From Pseudoalteromonas sp. Scap06 (GTDB lineage: Bacteria > Pseudomonadota > Gammaproteobacteria > Enterobacterales > Alteromonadaceae), in assembly GCF_013394165.1 (NCBI RefSeq), contig NZ_CP041330.1:1054001-1118000 (forward strand): a DNA stretch of 64,000 bases. Direction: 5' to 3'. The stretch's first letter is position 1; every line of letters begins with the position of its first letter. Shown here piece by piece: positions 46,395 to 56,251 of this stretch. The position numbers and the translations under genes were made by a program. Below the pieces are notes generated by a model, which saw nothing but the letters and a program-made list of their open reading frames with translations, searched no databases and was not told the DNA's origin.

Positions 46395-47147
46395 TTAAAG
46401 CCAGCGAATAGCACCTGAAATACGTTCATTATACATATCAACTGGTGAGCCAAGGCTTGCAATTAGCACGGTATCGGCCTGTTTGCCACGATTTATATGG
46501 CCAGCATAGCGAGAGTCATTAAAATCATCAGAGCCAATTTCAAAAATTTGGTTATCGCTTGGCACAATAAACACGGTCATAGGCCCAAAGTCAGACTCAA
46601 ACACTAAATGTAAGCCTCTCTCACCTTGAAAATCGCAAAAGGTAACGTAAGTGACTTTACCAGGCAAATCACTAATTTGACCGCCAAGTAAAGCCAGCTT
46701 TTCATTAACAGCTTGTATGCTAATTGGTTGAGTCTTATTTAATGCATAAATTTCATGGTAAACATGAGCTAGTGCATGCTCACCAGCCGTTTGATTAATG
46801 CTTTGCTCTTCGCTAAACATAAACGCACTGACTGCAATCACAAATGAAGCCGCTAAGGCCAAATGTACTCGGTCAAACTTAAACCATGAGCGTGCACTAA
46901 CCACGTTATCCTTTTGCTCAAGTTCATCTGTTCTGGCTTTTTCTTTTAACGAGGTATTTAAAATAATTCGTTCAGCAAGATTGTCAGGCACAGGGATTTC
47001 AAGCGCATTGTCGAGTTGTTTATCGAATGCTTTGCTTTCATTCAAAAATTGTTGTCTGTCGGCACTGCTGTTTGCAAATTCCTGTAGCTCTTTGTCCAGC
47101 TCATTTGGCTGCGCAATTGTGCGGCGACGAAACTCAAGTTCATCCAT
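46395..47147 (-). CDS. DUF3379 family protein, putative anti-sigma factor
   Basis: 250 aa. N-terminal cytosolic part (1-95) with ELEFRRRTIAQPNELD and IPVPDNLAERIIL, one membrane segment at about 96-112 (LALAASFVIAVSAFMF), then a globular C-terminal domain (HALAHVYHEIYAL, VTYVTFCDFQGERGLHLVF). This fits DUF3379 proteins that follow an ECF sigma gene. Its ATG overlaps the sigma stop by one base, so the pair is coupled. Topology suggests a membrane anti-sigma that senses something outside the cytoplasm; that is inference. Confidence 0.78.
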   Translation of the reverse strand: MDELEFRRRTIAQPNELDKELQEFANSSADRQQFLNESKAFDKQLDNALEIPVPDNLAERIILNTSLKEKARTDELEQKDNVVSARSWFKFDRVHLALAASFVIAVSAFMFSEEQSINQTAGEHALAHVYHEIYALNKTQPISIQAVNEKLALLGGQISDLPGKVTYVTFCDFQGERGLHLVFESDFGPMTVFIVPSDNQIFEIGSDDFNDSRYAGHINRGKQADTVLIASLGSPVDMYNERISGAIRWL

Positions 47148-47704
47148 TATTTTGATGCTCCTTTAAGTTGTTCATCATCACGGCTTAATGCCTCTTTAAG
47201 TTGATTTTTTGCTCGAAATAAACGTGTCATGACCGTATTTTTATTTAAGTTAAGAATGTCTGCAATTTCATCTCCGGTGCAGCCCATTACCACCTGTAGC
47301 AACAGCGGCTCTTTGTATTCATCAGCCAATAAAGAAATTTGTCGCTGGATAACGGTTTGTTCCATTGCTGTATCTAAGCTATGGCTGGTTTGATCCACTA
47401 GTGTGTCGTTATCTACATCACTGTAATCAAATTGCTTGCGCTCAAAGCGTCTGGCATTCTCACGCCTTAAAATGGTCAGCAACCATGGCTTAGCTGCTTT
47501 TTGGTCGAGTAACGAATCAAGCGAGCGCCATGCACGTAAAAAGGTTTCTTGCACTAAGTCATCCGCAATAGTCGGGTCGTTACATAACCAGTAAGCAAAG
47601 CGATAGAGTTCCTTGTGATAAACATGAACCAAGGCTTCGTAGCGTTGTTGTTTTTCAGCCATATTTATTAAGACCCGATCATTCGATTTTTTATTTCCAA
47701 ACAT
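47147..47704 (-). CDS. ECF-type RNA polymerase sigma factor
   Basis: 185 aa. Region 2 at about 24-90 (LYRFAYWLCNDPTIADDLVQETFLRAWRSLD, binding the -10) and region 4 at about 120-172 (LPLLLQVVMGCTGDEIADIL, NKNTVMTRLFRAKNQLKEAL helix-turn-helix). No large extensions. Cotranscribed with the DUF3379 gene and 53 bases downstream of batD on the same strand, so it may be an extension of the Bat operon or have its own promoter. Its regulon is unknown. Confidence 0.9.
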   Translation of the reverse strand: MFGNKKSNDRVLINMAEKQQRYEALVHVYHKELYRFAYWLCNDPTIADDLVQETFLRAWRSLDSLLDQKAAKPWLLTILRRENARRFERKQFDYSDVDNDTLVDQTSHSLDTAMEQTVIQRQISLLADEYKEPLLLQVVMGCTGDEIADILNLNKNTVMTRLFRAKNQLKEALSRDDEQLKGASK

Positions 47705-47757
47705 AAGTACTTTTTAATTAAAATTATTATAGGCCAAAAAAGTAACTAAGATTCTTA

Positions 47758-49401
47758 TTAAGAATATAGCTCTTTTAACGCAGATGATGACTTAGCTGTG
47801 TGCGATTGATGTTTTTTTAATAAACTAACAATCGCTTCTAAATCAGTGCTGGCCGATTGGTTACCGTACAACTGTGCTTGTAAATTATTTACCTGCGCAG
47901 TGAACTGCGAGTTGTTTATCATAGCGCATAAATGGGTGAGAGCTCCTACCTTTTTATCTGTTCGAGTTAGCGCGTATAGATTAAGTGCATCGTAAAATGC
48001 TTTATTATCACGGCTTTTAGCAAGTATTTGCAGTGTTTTTAATTCTGCTTGCTGATTGCCTCTATGATTTGCTTGCGCCGTTTGTTGCGCTTCTTTAGCT
48101 GAGCGTTTTATAAAGTAAAGAACCAGGGTCACAATCCATAATACGTAACCTAATACGGCTACAATAATAAGCCATAGAGGCGTACTAGTATGGCGTTGCA
48201 CGCTGAGCGCTTGCTGCGTTGGCTCTGCATCCGTGTTGTTTAAATTACTTTCAACGGGAGGGCTCAGCGAGTTTGCTGGTGCTGTGGTGCTTGGTGTTAC
48301 CGTAATTGTGCGCTCTGGTAAAGTTGCGTAACTAATTCGGTTCATTTTGGTGTTATACCAAGGCAGGGTAATTTCAGGCAATGTATAGGTGCCTGGGGTT
48401 TGTGGAAGTAGCGCAAATGAGGCGCTTTGCTGTGATACCACTCGACCATCGCGCACTGCATTATTAGTTTCTTTTTCATCCGGGTAGCTGCGAATACCAT
48501 CAATAGTAGGCATATCAATTTCGGGTAGTTGCTCTTTAGTCACCCCTAAGGCGGTAAGCATAATAGTGCGTGTTATTGGCGTGCCGGCTTCAACGGTATT
48601 ATCGTCTGGTTGCCATTGCTCGGTTAGACTTACTAATTCACTGGGTAACCAATCACCTTGATAATTCTCAGGGATGGGTTTGATTTCGATCTGTTGTTCA
48701 TCGCCAAGTGCCGACACCTCTAGTTGGCGATAGTTTTGTTGAACACGCCCTTGAAAAACAGGTGCTTCAATGATGTATGCACCACTTTTTTGCGGCTGAA
48801 TTAAATAATTACGAGTGATCACTAAATAACGTTTACCGTTAACCAGTTCATAATCTTCACTTTGCTTACCTAGCTGGGTGAGTTGAGCATCTTCCATGCT
48901 TGGTGTGCTTAAGCTGCCATCAAGTAGCTCTTTAGCTAAGTAAAGTTTAATGGTGTAAACGCCAGCCTCTTGCACAAATAAGCTGTTATTTGTAAGCGAG
49001 CTTTTTAAAAATATATCATCATTTTTGCCCGCATCGCTGCTTCGCTCTTTAACCGACAAGTTTATCGGTTGAGAGCTGAGCCCTGCAACACTAAAAGAAG
49101 GAATTGTGTATTCGCCAGCTTTGCGAGTCATTAACTTAACAGACCACGATGTTTGTTTTTTAATGCTGCCGTTAATAATGTTGGTGCGGCTACTTAAGCT
49201 CATAGGGCCGACTACGAAATCCTTTAACAGCGCTGAAGTATCGGGTTGTTGCCCTTTGATTGAATCATCAACGCTAATATTGAGCATAAAAAACTCACCC
49301 GCCAGTACCGGGTTTTTATCAACGCTTGCCTCTAATGAAGTGGCGGCCATTAATGGCATGGCAGTTAATAGCAATAAACAGCAAAATAATCGCATTACCA
49401 T
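47758..49401 (-). CDS. batD: BatD-family protein
   Basis: 547 aa. Signal peptide about 1-19 (ends LMAATS). The long periplasmic part contains BatD beta-sandwich repeats (VDKNPVLAGEFFMLNISVDD, VGPMSLSSRTNIINGS, AGEYTIPSFSVAG). A single TM lies at about 408-430 and a cytosolic tail ends the chain. BatD goes with VWA and MoxR proteins in the Bat/Aer operon, linked to oxygen or stress tolerance; the mechanism is not established. Overlaps batB/C by 7 bases. Last gene of the operon. Confidence 0.85.
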   Translation of the reverse strand: MVMRLFCCLLLLTAMPLMAATSLEASVDKNPVLAGEFFMLNISVDDSIKGQQPDTSALLKDFVVGPMSLSSRTNIINGSIKKQTSWSVKLMTRKAGEYTIPSFSVAGLSSQPINLSVKERSSDAGKNDDIFLKSSLTNNSLFVQEAGVYTIKLYLAKELLDGSLSTPSMEDAQLTQLGKQSEDYELVNGKRYLVITRNYLIQPQKSGAYIIEAPVFQGRVQQNYRQLEVSALGDEQQIEIKPIPENYQGDWLPSELVSLTEQWQPDDNTVEAGTPITRTIMLTALGVTKEQLPEIDMPTIDGIRSYPDEKETNNAVRDGRVVSQQSASFALLPQTPGTYTLPEITLPWYNTKMNRISYATLPERTITVTPSTTAPANSLSPPVESNLNNTDAEPTQQALSVQRHTSTPLWLIIVAVLGYVLWIVTLVLYFIKRSAKEAQQTAQANHRGNQQAELKTLQILAKSRDNKAFYDALNLYALTRTDKKVGALTHLCAMINNSQFTAQVNNLQAQLYGNQSASTDLEAIVSLLKKHQSHTAKSSSALKELYS

Positions 49402-51293
49402 GATTTTTCTACTCCTGTTGGACGGCGTTGATATTGTCTTTTTTGGGCTTCTAATTGCATTTTGTTTCTTAATAAAATAGCGGGATCGTCGGGCACTTTT
49501 CTTAGTAACTGATTTAGTTGCTGTGCTTTCTCTTTTTCTTCATTAGTAAGTTCAGCCGCCTGTGCCTGCATAGCTTGTTGTTGTGCTTGCTGCTTTTGCT
49601 CATCAGATGGCGGTTGCTCATTCATTTGATTGGGTTGACTCTGTTGCTCGTCTTGCTGAGGCTTACTATCGTCGTCTTTGTTCTCGTCTTGCTGGTTTTG
49701 TGATTGAGCTTGCATGTCAGGCTGATTTTGCTCATCTGACTGCTCGCCAGATTGGCTTTGTTGATCTTTTGATTGCTCCGAGGGTTCACTCGATTGCTGC
49801 TCTTCACTGTTTTGGCTGTCATCTTCGCTTTTATCTGCGTTATTTTTATCGCCATTTTTTTGCTGATCTTGTTTTGATTTATCTGCACCATCTTGACTTT
49901 GCTCATCTTGATTTTGCGAATCATTTCCTTGTTGGTTTTCCTGGTCTTGCTGTTGCTTAAGTAACTGCTCAACTAACGCTTGGTTATCGGCTGCTTGGGT
50001 AAAATCAGACTGTAGTGATTGCGCTTGTTTGTAAGCGTTTATAGCAGCATCTAATTGTCCGGCTTTAGCCAGTGTATTACCGTAATTGTAATAACCAGTG
50101 GCTGATTTATCTTGACTAAATTCGTTCAGAGCGCTTTCAAACTGACCTTGCTGATACAATGCAGCGCCTTTGAGAGCGCTGGACTTCGCTTGCGCTGCTT
50201 GTTGATACTCTTGGTTGTTGTAAGCTTCTAATGCACGCTGATCGGTATTTTTAAATAGTGTTGGTAACTCTACTGCATGAGCATTTTGCTGAGGTATAAA
50301 GCTTAGCAATAGCACCGCACCAATAAACGCAGAGCGTCTAAATAAGTATAGAGCTAAGGGCAGTAAAATAAGCAAGCCATAAATGCCAGCATCGATTCGC
50401 CACAAGGCTAAATTGGGTTTTTCACTTTTTAGTATTTCACTGTTTGCTTGCGGTGAAAAAATGGCAATATCACTATTGCTTGGTTGATAATTAGCGTACT
50501 GGCCGCCACTATTTTTTGCTAGTCCTTTAAGTAAAGAACCATTGAGTGTGGGCACTACAATTTGGCCGTAACTATCTTTTAAAAATCCGCCTTCAGGTAA
50601 CTTTATTGGTGCACCTTGCTCAGTGCCAATACCGTAAATATTTAGTCGATACTGGCTACTGTTAGTAAAACCACTTATATCACTTTGCTGTTGTTGTTCA
50701 ATACCATCGGTGATCAAAATAATATCACCATCTAGGTAGCCTGCTTGAGTGAGCAGCTCTTGTGCCATGTCTAAACCTGCCAGCACGTTTGAGCCTTTAT
50801 CAGGCATAATTTCAGGGCTTAAGCTAGGAATAAGGTTGGCGAGGGTGGTTGCATCATTGGTCAGTGGAGAAATGGTATAGGCAGTGCCTGCGTAGGCTAC
50901 TAATGCAGTATCACCTTCTTTAAATAACTCAATCATATCGAGGGCTTTAAAGCGAGATTGCATTAATCTATTAGGAGCAATGTCGGTGCTATACATAGAG
51001 TACGACATATCCATTACAATAACGCGGGCACTTTTGCTTTGAAATACAGGGACTTGTTTTTCCTCAAAACTTGGGCCTGCACTAAATATAATGGCTAAAC
51101 TGCAAAATAACGCAACTAGCCACAGCGGCTGACGAGCCTGATTATTTGATTCACTCATAACAAATTGTGCTAAATGTGGCGCAATAAGTGGCGCCGATTG
51201 GGCTTTTTTCTCTTTAAGCATGGCAATAAAAAACAGCCCTAGCGCAGGGAGTAGCAGCCATAAAATAGCGGGGCGAATAAATTCAAAATCCAT
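49395..51293 (-). CDS. Fused BatB-BatC protein (VWA, TPR and acidic Gln-rich tail)
   Basis: 632 aa. Two N-terminal TMs, a VWA domain (about 85-285, MIDAS DMSYSMYSTD), TMs at about 305-340, then TPRs (about 365-445: GALYQQGQFESALNEF, YNYGNTLAKAGQLDAAINAYKQAQSL). An extended tract of about 140 residues of Q/N/D/E/S/K (about 450-590) follows, then a conserved end, LLRKVPDDPAILLRNK. BatB and BatC are separate proteins in many bacteria. Coupled to batA by a one-base overlap. Confidence 0.85.
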   Translation of the reverse strand: MDFEFIRPAILWLLLPALGLFFIAMLKEKKAQSAPLIAPHLAQFVMSESNNQARQPLWLVALFCSLAIIFSAGPSFEEKQVPVFQSKSARVIVMDMSYSMYSTDIAPNRLMQSRFKALDMIELFKEGDTALVAYAGTAYTISPLTNDATTLANLIPSLSPEIMPDKGSNVLAGLDMAQELLTQAGYLDGDIILITDGIEQQQQSDISGFTNSSQYRLNIYGIGTEQGAPIKLPEGGFLKDSYGQIVVPTLNGSLLKGLAKNSGGQYANYQPSNSDIAIFSPQANSEILKSEKPNLALWRIDAGIYGLLILLPLALYLFRRSAFIGAVLLLSFIPQQNAHAVELPTLFKNTDQRALEAYNNQEYQQAAQAKSSALKGAALYQQGQFESALNEFSQDKSATGYYNYGNTLAKAGQLDAAINAYKQAQSLQSDFTQAADNQALVEQLLKQQQDQENQQGNDSQNQDEQSQDGADKSKQDQQKNGDKNNADKSEDDSQNSEEQQSSEPSEQSKDQQSQSGEQSDEQNQPDMQAQSQNQQDENKDDDSKPQQDEQQSQPNQMNEQPPSDEQKQQAQQQAMQAQAAELTNEEKEKAQQLNQLLRKVPDDPAILLRNKMQLEAQKRQYQRRPTGVEKSW

Positions 51294-52276
51294 TAGCTTG
51301 GCTCCTTCAATGCACGTACTGTTTTTAAAAATGCCATTGCACTTATTAATAGAATGGCCAGTAATAACGGATAATAAAACAAGGCTGTTTGCGGGCGAAA
51401 GGTTTGCTCATCGGCACTAATTGGCTCGAGTTTATCAAGCTCTGCATAGATTTGTTGCAGCCCAGCGACATCTTTGGCTCTAAAGTACAGACCTCCGGTT
51501 TGCTCGGCAATATTTTTCAGTAAGCTCTCATCTAAATTACTTCCTCCAGAGCCCATATTAAATAAACTAAAACCACGTGGGTTATCAGAGCCGACTCCGA
51601 TGGTGTACACTTTTATGCCTTCTTCACGAGCCAGTAATAGGGCATCTTCGGGGTCAAGGTTTCCTGCGGTGTTTTGTCCATCTGTTAGTAACACCACAAT
51701 GCGATTACTTTCTTTTTTACTAGCAAAGCGTTTAACCGATAAACCTAAAGCGTCACCAATAGCCGTGGCACGTCCTACTAAACCTATTTGTGCTTCAGTA
51801 AGCATTTTGCTGACGGTTTTTACATCACGGGTGAGAGGTGTTTGCAAAAACGCGGTATCACCAAACAATATTAGCCCAAGTCTGTCGCCTTGACGCTGCT
51901 CTATAAAATCGCTAAGCACTGCTTTAACCATAGTTAAACGGTCAACATATTGGCCATTATAAGCCATGTCTTGTTCTGTCATTGAGCCCGATAAATCCAC
52001 AGCGAGCATAATGTCGCGACCTTCATTAGGCAGCGATATAGGCTCATCTAACCAAGTAGGGTTAGCCGATGCTGTTACTAATAATGCCCATAGCAACCAT
52101 TCAAGAGTGTTTAACTTACGTGCACTGGGCTCTACATGTTGATTATTTAAATTATGCGATGCAAAACTTGGGATGCGTAAACGTGTCGTTGCATTACTTG
52201 CTGCGGGTTTTAATAGCAGTAACGTTAAAGGAAGCGGCAGTAATAAAAACAGCCATGGCCAGCTAAATTCAAACAT
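51293..52276 (-). CDS. batA: BatA-like VWA-domain protein
   Basis: 327 aa. N-terminal membrane segment(s) (about 5-20 and 55-70), VWA domain (about 85-285) with the intact MIDAS DLSGSMTEQDM and LLTDGQNTAG, and a C-terminal TM (about 300-318). The MIDAS would bind Mg2+ and a protein partner. Overlaps DUF4381 by 8 bases and batB/C by one. Part of the moxR-DUF58-DUF4381-batA-batBC-batD operon. Confidence 0.87.
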   Translation of the reverse strand: MFEFSWPWLFLLLPLPLTLLLLKPAASNATTRLRIPSFASHNLNNQHVEPSARKLNTLEWLLWALLVTASANPTWLDEPISLPNEGRDIMLAVDLSGSMTEQDMAYNGQYVDRLTMVKAVLSDFIEQRQGDRLGLILFGDTAFLQTPLTRDVKTVSKMLTEAQIGLVGRATAIGDALGLSVKRFASKKESNRIVVLLTDGQNTAGNLDPEDALLLAREEGIKVYTIGVGSDNPRGFSLFNMGSGGSNLDESLLKNIAEQTGGLYFRAKDVAGLQQIYAELDKLEPISADEQTFRPQTALFYYPLLLAILLISAMAFLKTVRALKEPS

Positions 52277-52703
52277 GCAGTGGCTCCTTTAGCTTAAATT
52301 GTTTAATAGCTTGGCGAAACTTATCACTGAGTGCCGGTGGTGTTTGTGCTGTGCTATATAGGCTTGAAATTTCATCTTCATTAAAACCAATTGCAGCAAG
52401 TTGACTTAGGGTTTTACACCAGTTAGCTGTGGATTGCGCTGCTAAGCGTGGATCGTAATAGGTGATCACTAAACGCTTTAAAATAATATGCAATTGCTGC
52501 GCTGATTGTTGTTGATTAGCTAATTTAATCGCATTACGTTTTGGTTTTTTAAATTGATAGTTTTTGTACATAATTATAATTAAGCCACACACTAAGCACA
52601 GTGCAATGCTAATAACTACCCACCAAGCAGGGGCTAACGGCCACCAGTCAACGTGAGAGGGAGCAATAATATCGTGAAGGCCATCAAGTGGAGAGGTTTG
52701 CAT
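52269..52703 (-). CDS. DUF4381 family membrane protein
   Basis: 144 aa. A short N-terminus rich in Pro/Trp (DIIAPSHVDWWPLAPAWW) is followed by one TM at about 29-47 (VVISIALCLVCGLIIIMY) and a cytosolic helical tail (about 65-140). This is the DUF4381 pattern, found in Bat operons between DUF58 and batA. Function unknown. It has only 3 bases before it to the DUF58 stop and overlaps batA. Confidence 0.82.
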   Translation of the reverse strand: MQTSPLDGLHDIIAPSHVDWWPLAPAWWVVISIALCLVCGLIIIMYKNYQFKKPKRNAIKLANQQQSAQQLHIILKRLVITYYDPRLAAQSTANWCKTLSQLAAIGFNEDEISSLYSTAQTPPALSDKFRQAIKQFKLKEPLHV

Positions 52704-52706
52704 GAT

Positions 52707-53651
52707 TTATCTTCTCACTAATTGCAGTTCCAGCGCAGTGGCTGCATCGAATGATAATAGGTTAAGCCCAGATTTTGTTAAACGATTAATACGCGCGCTA
52801 AATGCTTGCTCGGCATTTTTGGCAAATCGTTCTCTAAAACTGTTATCCATCAAAGGGAGGGCAAACTGCTGATTATTAGCACTTACCGTAACCGCTTGTT
52901 GGAAAGCAGGTAACTTATGCTCGAAGGGGTCGCTAATATGGCAGCCTATCAATTCACAGTGCCGAGCAAGTAATTCGAGTTGTTTAAAGCTGGCGTCATC
53001 TAAGGCGTTAAAATCGGATACGATATAAACCAAACTACCGGGTTTAGCTAAGTGATTTAAACGCTTAAGGTTGTCACTAAAGTTATTACTGGCAGGTTTA
53101 TCAATATTTTCAAGTGCCTGCTGATGGGCGTCGCATAAATTATGACACAGCTTTAACACGGCCTTTTCACGGGCACTAGGTTTAAGCTCTAAATGCGAGT
53201 GCTGATTAAACACAACACCGCCAATTCTATCGCCACGTTGGCAAGCAGACCACGCAACCAAGGCACTAATATGTGCAGCTTGCACCGACTTTAATAATAA
53301 TTGAGAGCCAAATAACATGGAGTTTGAAAAGTCAGTAAATACAAATACCGGGCGTTCTTTTTCTTCTTGAAAAAGTTTGGTGTGGGTTTCACCGGTACGA
53401 GCCGTGACCCGCCAATCAATAGAGCGTATGTCATCACCGTGTTGGTAATGGCGCACTTCGGCAAACTCCATGCCACGGCCTTTATGCGGCGCTAGATATT
53501 GCCCCGCTAAGGTATTTTTTATTCTAACTTTAGGTGCCAGCTCAAGCAGTTGCGCTTTTGCTTTATAATACATCAGCTCTTTAAGCGATAAATTAACACC
53601 ATGGCTATGACTTAATTTAAGCCATGCCTGAGAATCAAAGTGTGTTTGCAT
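52707..53651 (-). CDS. DUF58 family protein
   Basis: 314 aa. The DUF58 hallmark is AGQYLAPHKGRGMEFAEVRHYQHGDDIRSIDWRVTART (about 48-85), followed by a VWA-like fold (VFVFTDFSNSMLFG, LVYIVSDFNALDD). DUF58 proteins accompany MoxR ATPases. No TM segments, so cytosolic. ATG 53651; the moxR stop is 3 bases upstream. Function presumably as a partner of MoxR (inference). Confidence 0.88.
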   Translation of the reverse strand: MQTHFDSQAWLKLSHSHGVNLSLKELMYYKAKAQLLELAPKVRIKNTLAGQYLAPHKGRGMEFAEVRHYQHGDDIRSIDWRVTARTGETHTKLFQEEKERPVFVFTDFSNSMLFGSQLLLKSVQAAHISALVAWSACQRGDRIGGVVFNQHSHLELKPSAREKAVLKLCHNLCDAHQQALENIDKPASNNFSDNLKRLNHLAKPGSLVYIVSDFNALDDASFKQLELLARHCELIGCHISDPFEHKLPAFQQAVTVSANNQQFALPLMDNSFRERFAKNAEQAFSARINRLTKSGLNLLSFDAATALELQLVRR

Positions 53652-53654
53652 AAC

Positions 53655-54611
53655 TTAAGGTACAGCAACTAGTTCAACAATACGGCTAATAACCTGCTCT
53701 TTTGTAATACCATCGGCCTGTGCTTCGTAACTTAAAATAATACGATGGCGTAATACATTATGTACCACAGCTTGAATATCGTCAGGCGATACAAAATCAC
53801 GACCACTTAACCACGCATGAGCTCTGGCACATTTATCCAAAGCAATGGTGGCACGTGGGCTGGCGCCGTACTCAATCCAGCGGCCAAGTTGCTCATCTAA
53901 GTTTGCGCCTTCTCGAGTAGCAATAATCAACTGAACTAAGTATTGCTCTAGTGGCTCTGCTAAATACAGACCCAAAATCGCTTTTCTAGCGGCAAACAAC
54001 TCTGCTTGCGAAATTTGCTCAAGCACTGGAACTTCATCATTAAGTGCTTCACCACGGGTTAGGCGTAAAATATCAAGTTCGTGCTCAGCCCCTGGATAAT
54101 TAATACTTAAATGTAATAAAAAGCGGTCTAATTGCGCTTCAGGCAGTGGGTAGGTTCCTTCTTGCTCAAGCGGGTTTTGCGTTGCCATCACTAAAAATAG
54201 GTCACTAAGTGGGTACGTATTTTTGCCCACAGTAACTTGGCGCTCTGCCATTGCTTCTAATAAAGCCGATTGTACTTTCGCTGGTGCTCGGTTTATTTCA
54301 TCCGCTAATATGAGGTTATGAAATAAAGGGCCTTTTTCAAACACAAACTCACTGGTTTGTTGACGATAAATATCAGTACCAGTTACATCGGCTGGTAACA
54401 AGTCTGGGGTAAACTGAACACGCTGAAACGAGCCTTCAATACCTTTTGCTAAAGCATTAACCGCTCGCGTTTTTGCAAGCCCCGGAGGGCCTTCAACAAG
54501 TAAATGACCATCGGCTAATATAGCAATTAAGAGTGCTTGAGTGAGCGCTGGCTGGCCAATAATTTGGGTGTCTAAATACGTTTTTAAGTTTGAAAATGCG
54601 TTAGCTGCCAT
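53655..54611 (-). CDS. MoxR-family AAA+ ATPase
   Basis: 318 aa. Walker A is GPPGLAKTRAV (about 40), Walker B LILADEINRAPAKVQSAL, and the sensor motif MATQNPLEQEGTYPLPEAQLDRF, all diagnostic of MoxR. The C-terminal helical lid has GASPRATIALDKCARAHAWLSGRDFV. Known members act as chaperones that mature or activate metalloproteins with VWA partners. First gene of the Bat operon, divergent from fadI. Its target is unknown. Confidence 0.92.
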   Translation of the reverse strand: MAANAFSNLKTYLDTQIIGQPALTQALLIAILADGHLLVEGPPGLAKTRAVNALAKGIEGSFQRVQFTPDLLPADVTGTDIYRQQTSEFVFEKGPLFHNLILADEINRAPAKVQSALLEAMAERQVTVGKNTYPLSDLFLVMATQNPLEQEGTYPLPEAQLDRFLLHLSINYPGAEHELDILRLTRGEALNDEVPVLEQISQAELFAARKAILGLYLAEPLEQYLVQLIIATREGANLDEQLGRWIEYGASPRATIALDKCARAHAWLSGRDFVSPDDIQAVVHNVLRHRIILSYEAQADGITKEQVISRIVELVAVP

Positions 54612-54940
54612 AATAAGTGGACTGTCCTCGTCAGCTTAAATAATACCTAAAGTGGTTAGGTAACAAATACTGAGCTAGTTATAAGGTTTATAAGTGGATA
54701 ACTCAAGAGTTAGACTGATTTTTTGAAAATAGTTCGTTATTTTTTAACGCTTTTTAGCCTAACACAAAACTTTGTAAAACCTGCTAAAAAAGCCTATTGT
54801 ATTACCCTTACACAATGTATGTAGTGATTTACAATGGCGCTTTATGATTAATTTACGTTTATCTATTGGCTTTATCACACGGGTTGTTTAGAATCGAGGA
54901 AAACATACAGGTCTGACCTGTCAGCGGGAGAGAATAATAA
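54612..54940. other. Intergenic region between divergent moxR and fadI
   Basis: 329 AT-rich bases with the divergent promoters. The only signal I can name is the FadR-like palindrome at 54907-54921. No ORF, RNA gene or repeat recognised. Confidence 0.5.
54907..54921 (+). promoter_or_regulatory. FadR-like operator upstream of fadI
   Basis: ACAGGTCTGACCTGT, a perfect 15-bp palindrome around a central T. Its core GGTCTGACC agrees with the FadR operator pattern (TGGTCNGACCA). It lies 20 bases before the fadI ATG, a position for repression of beta-oxidation. Confidence 0.55.
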
Positions 54941-56251
54941 ATGTCTGAGCAAAACATACTTAAAACACCAAAAGGCGACCGTATTGCCATTGTAAGCGGC
55001 CTACGTACTCCTTTTGCTAAGCAAGCAACTGCGTTTCACCATGTACCAGCATTGGATATGGGTAAGCTAGTAGTTAATGAAATGCTTGAGCGATTAAATT
55101 TCGACAAGTCAGAAATCGATCAACTGGTTTTTGGTCAAGTAGTACAAATGCCAGAAGCGCCAAATATTGCACGTGAAATTGTATTAGGTACAGGTATGCC
55201 AGTGGGCGTTGATGCATATTCAGTGTCACGTGCGTGTGCAACTAGCTTTCAAGCAATTGCAAATGTTGCCGAATCTATTATGGCAGGCTCTGTAAACGTG
55301 GGTATTGCTGGTGGTGCCGATTCATCGTCTGTATTGCCAATTGGTGTAAGTAAAAAATTAGCCGGCAGTTTAGTCGATTTAAACAAAGCCCGTACGCTTG
55401 GTCAGCGTTTAAAAATATTCTCAAAACTACGTTTAAAAGATTTATTACCAGTGCCGCCAGCGGTTGCTGAGTACTCAACGGGTTTATCAATGGGACAAAC
55501 AGCTGAGCAAATGGCTAAAACCCATAATATTAGCCGTGAAGATCAAGATGCTTTAGCACATCGTTCTCACTCATTAGCAACTCAAGCTTGGGCCGATGGC
55601 AAGTTAAAAGATGAAGTAATGACGGCGCACTTACCGCCTTATAAAAGCTTTATTGAAGAAGATAACAATATTCGTAAAAACTCAACGGTTGAGGGTTATG
55701 CCAAGCTTAAACCCGTATTTGACCGTCAGCACGGCTCTGTGACTGCCGCTAATGCAACCCCATTAACCGATGGCGCAGCTGCAGTGTTAATGATGAGTGA
55801 AAGCAAAGCAAAAGCATTGGGTTACGAAATATTAGGCTACGTACGCAGTTTTGCGTTTTCAGCCATAGGCGTAGAAAAAGACATGCTAATGGGGCCTGCT
55901 CACTCAACGCCAATCGCGCTTGATAGAGCAGGTATTACGCTAGCTGATTTAGATCTTATTGAAATGCATGAAGCGTTTGCATCGCAAACCTTAGCGAATA
56001 TGAAAATGTTTGCTTCAGATAAATTTGCACAAGAGCACTTAGGGCGTAATAAAGCCATAGGTGAAATTAACATGGATAAGTTTAACGTTAACGGCGGTTC
56101 ACTCGCTTATGGTCACCCATTTGCGGCAACCGGCGCGCGTTTAATTACACAAAGCTTATACGAGCTTAAGCGTCGTGGCGGTGGTTTAGCGTTAACGACT
56201 GCCTGTGCTGCGGGTGGTTTAGGTGCAGCCTTTGTATTGGAGAGTGCGTAA
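54941..56251 (+). CDS. fadI: Acetyl-CoA C-acyltransferase FadI (thiolase)
   Basis: 436 aa, exactly the length of E. coli FadI. It cleaves 3-ketoacyl-CoA in beta-oxidation and forms a complex with FadJ. Active-site Cys in SRACATSFQ (about 99), His in [11 protein letters not shown] and the second Cys in TACAAGG. ATG 54941 follows GGGAGA. The stop overlaps the fadJ ATG by one base, matching the fadIJ organisation. Confidence 0.95.
   Translation: MSEQNILKTPKGDRIAIVSGLRTPFAKQATAFHHVPALDMGKLVVNEMLERLNFDKSEIDQLVFGQVVQMPEAPNIAREIVLGTGMPVGVDAYSVSRACATSFQAIANVAESIMAGSVNVGIAGGADSSSVLPIGVSKKLAGSLVDLNKARTLGQRLKIFSKLRLKDLLPVPPAVAEYSTGLSMGQTAEQMAKTHNISREDQDALAHRSHSLATQAWADGKLKDEVMTAHLPPYKSFIEEDNNIRKNSTVEGYAKLKPVFDRQHGSVTAANATPLTDGAAAVLMMSESKAKALGYEILGYVRSFAFSAIGVEKDMLMGPAHSTPIALDRAGITLADLDLIEMHEAFASQTLANMKMFASDKFAQEHLGRNKAIGEINMDKFNVNGGSLAYGHPFAATGARLITQSLYELKRRGGGLALTTACAAGGLGAAFVLESA

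Noticed and set aside
49518..49960. Plus-strand frames rich in Leu opposite the batB-batC tail
   Set aside because: They are mirror images of the Gln/Asp/Glu low-complexity codons on the other strand; no start signals or homology.
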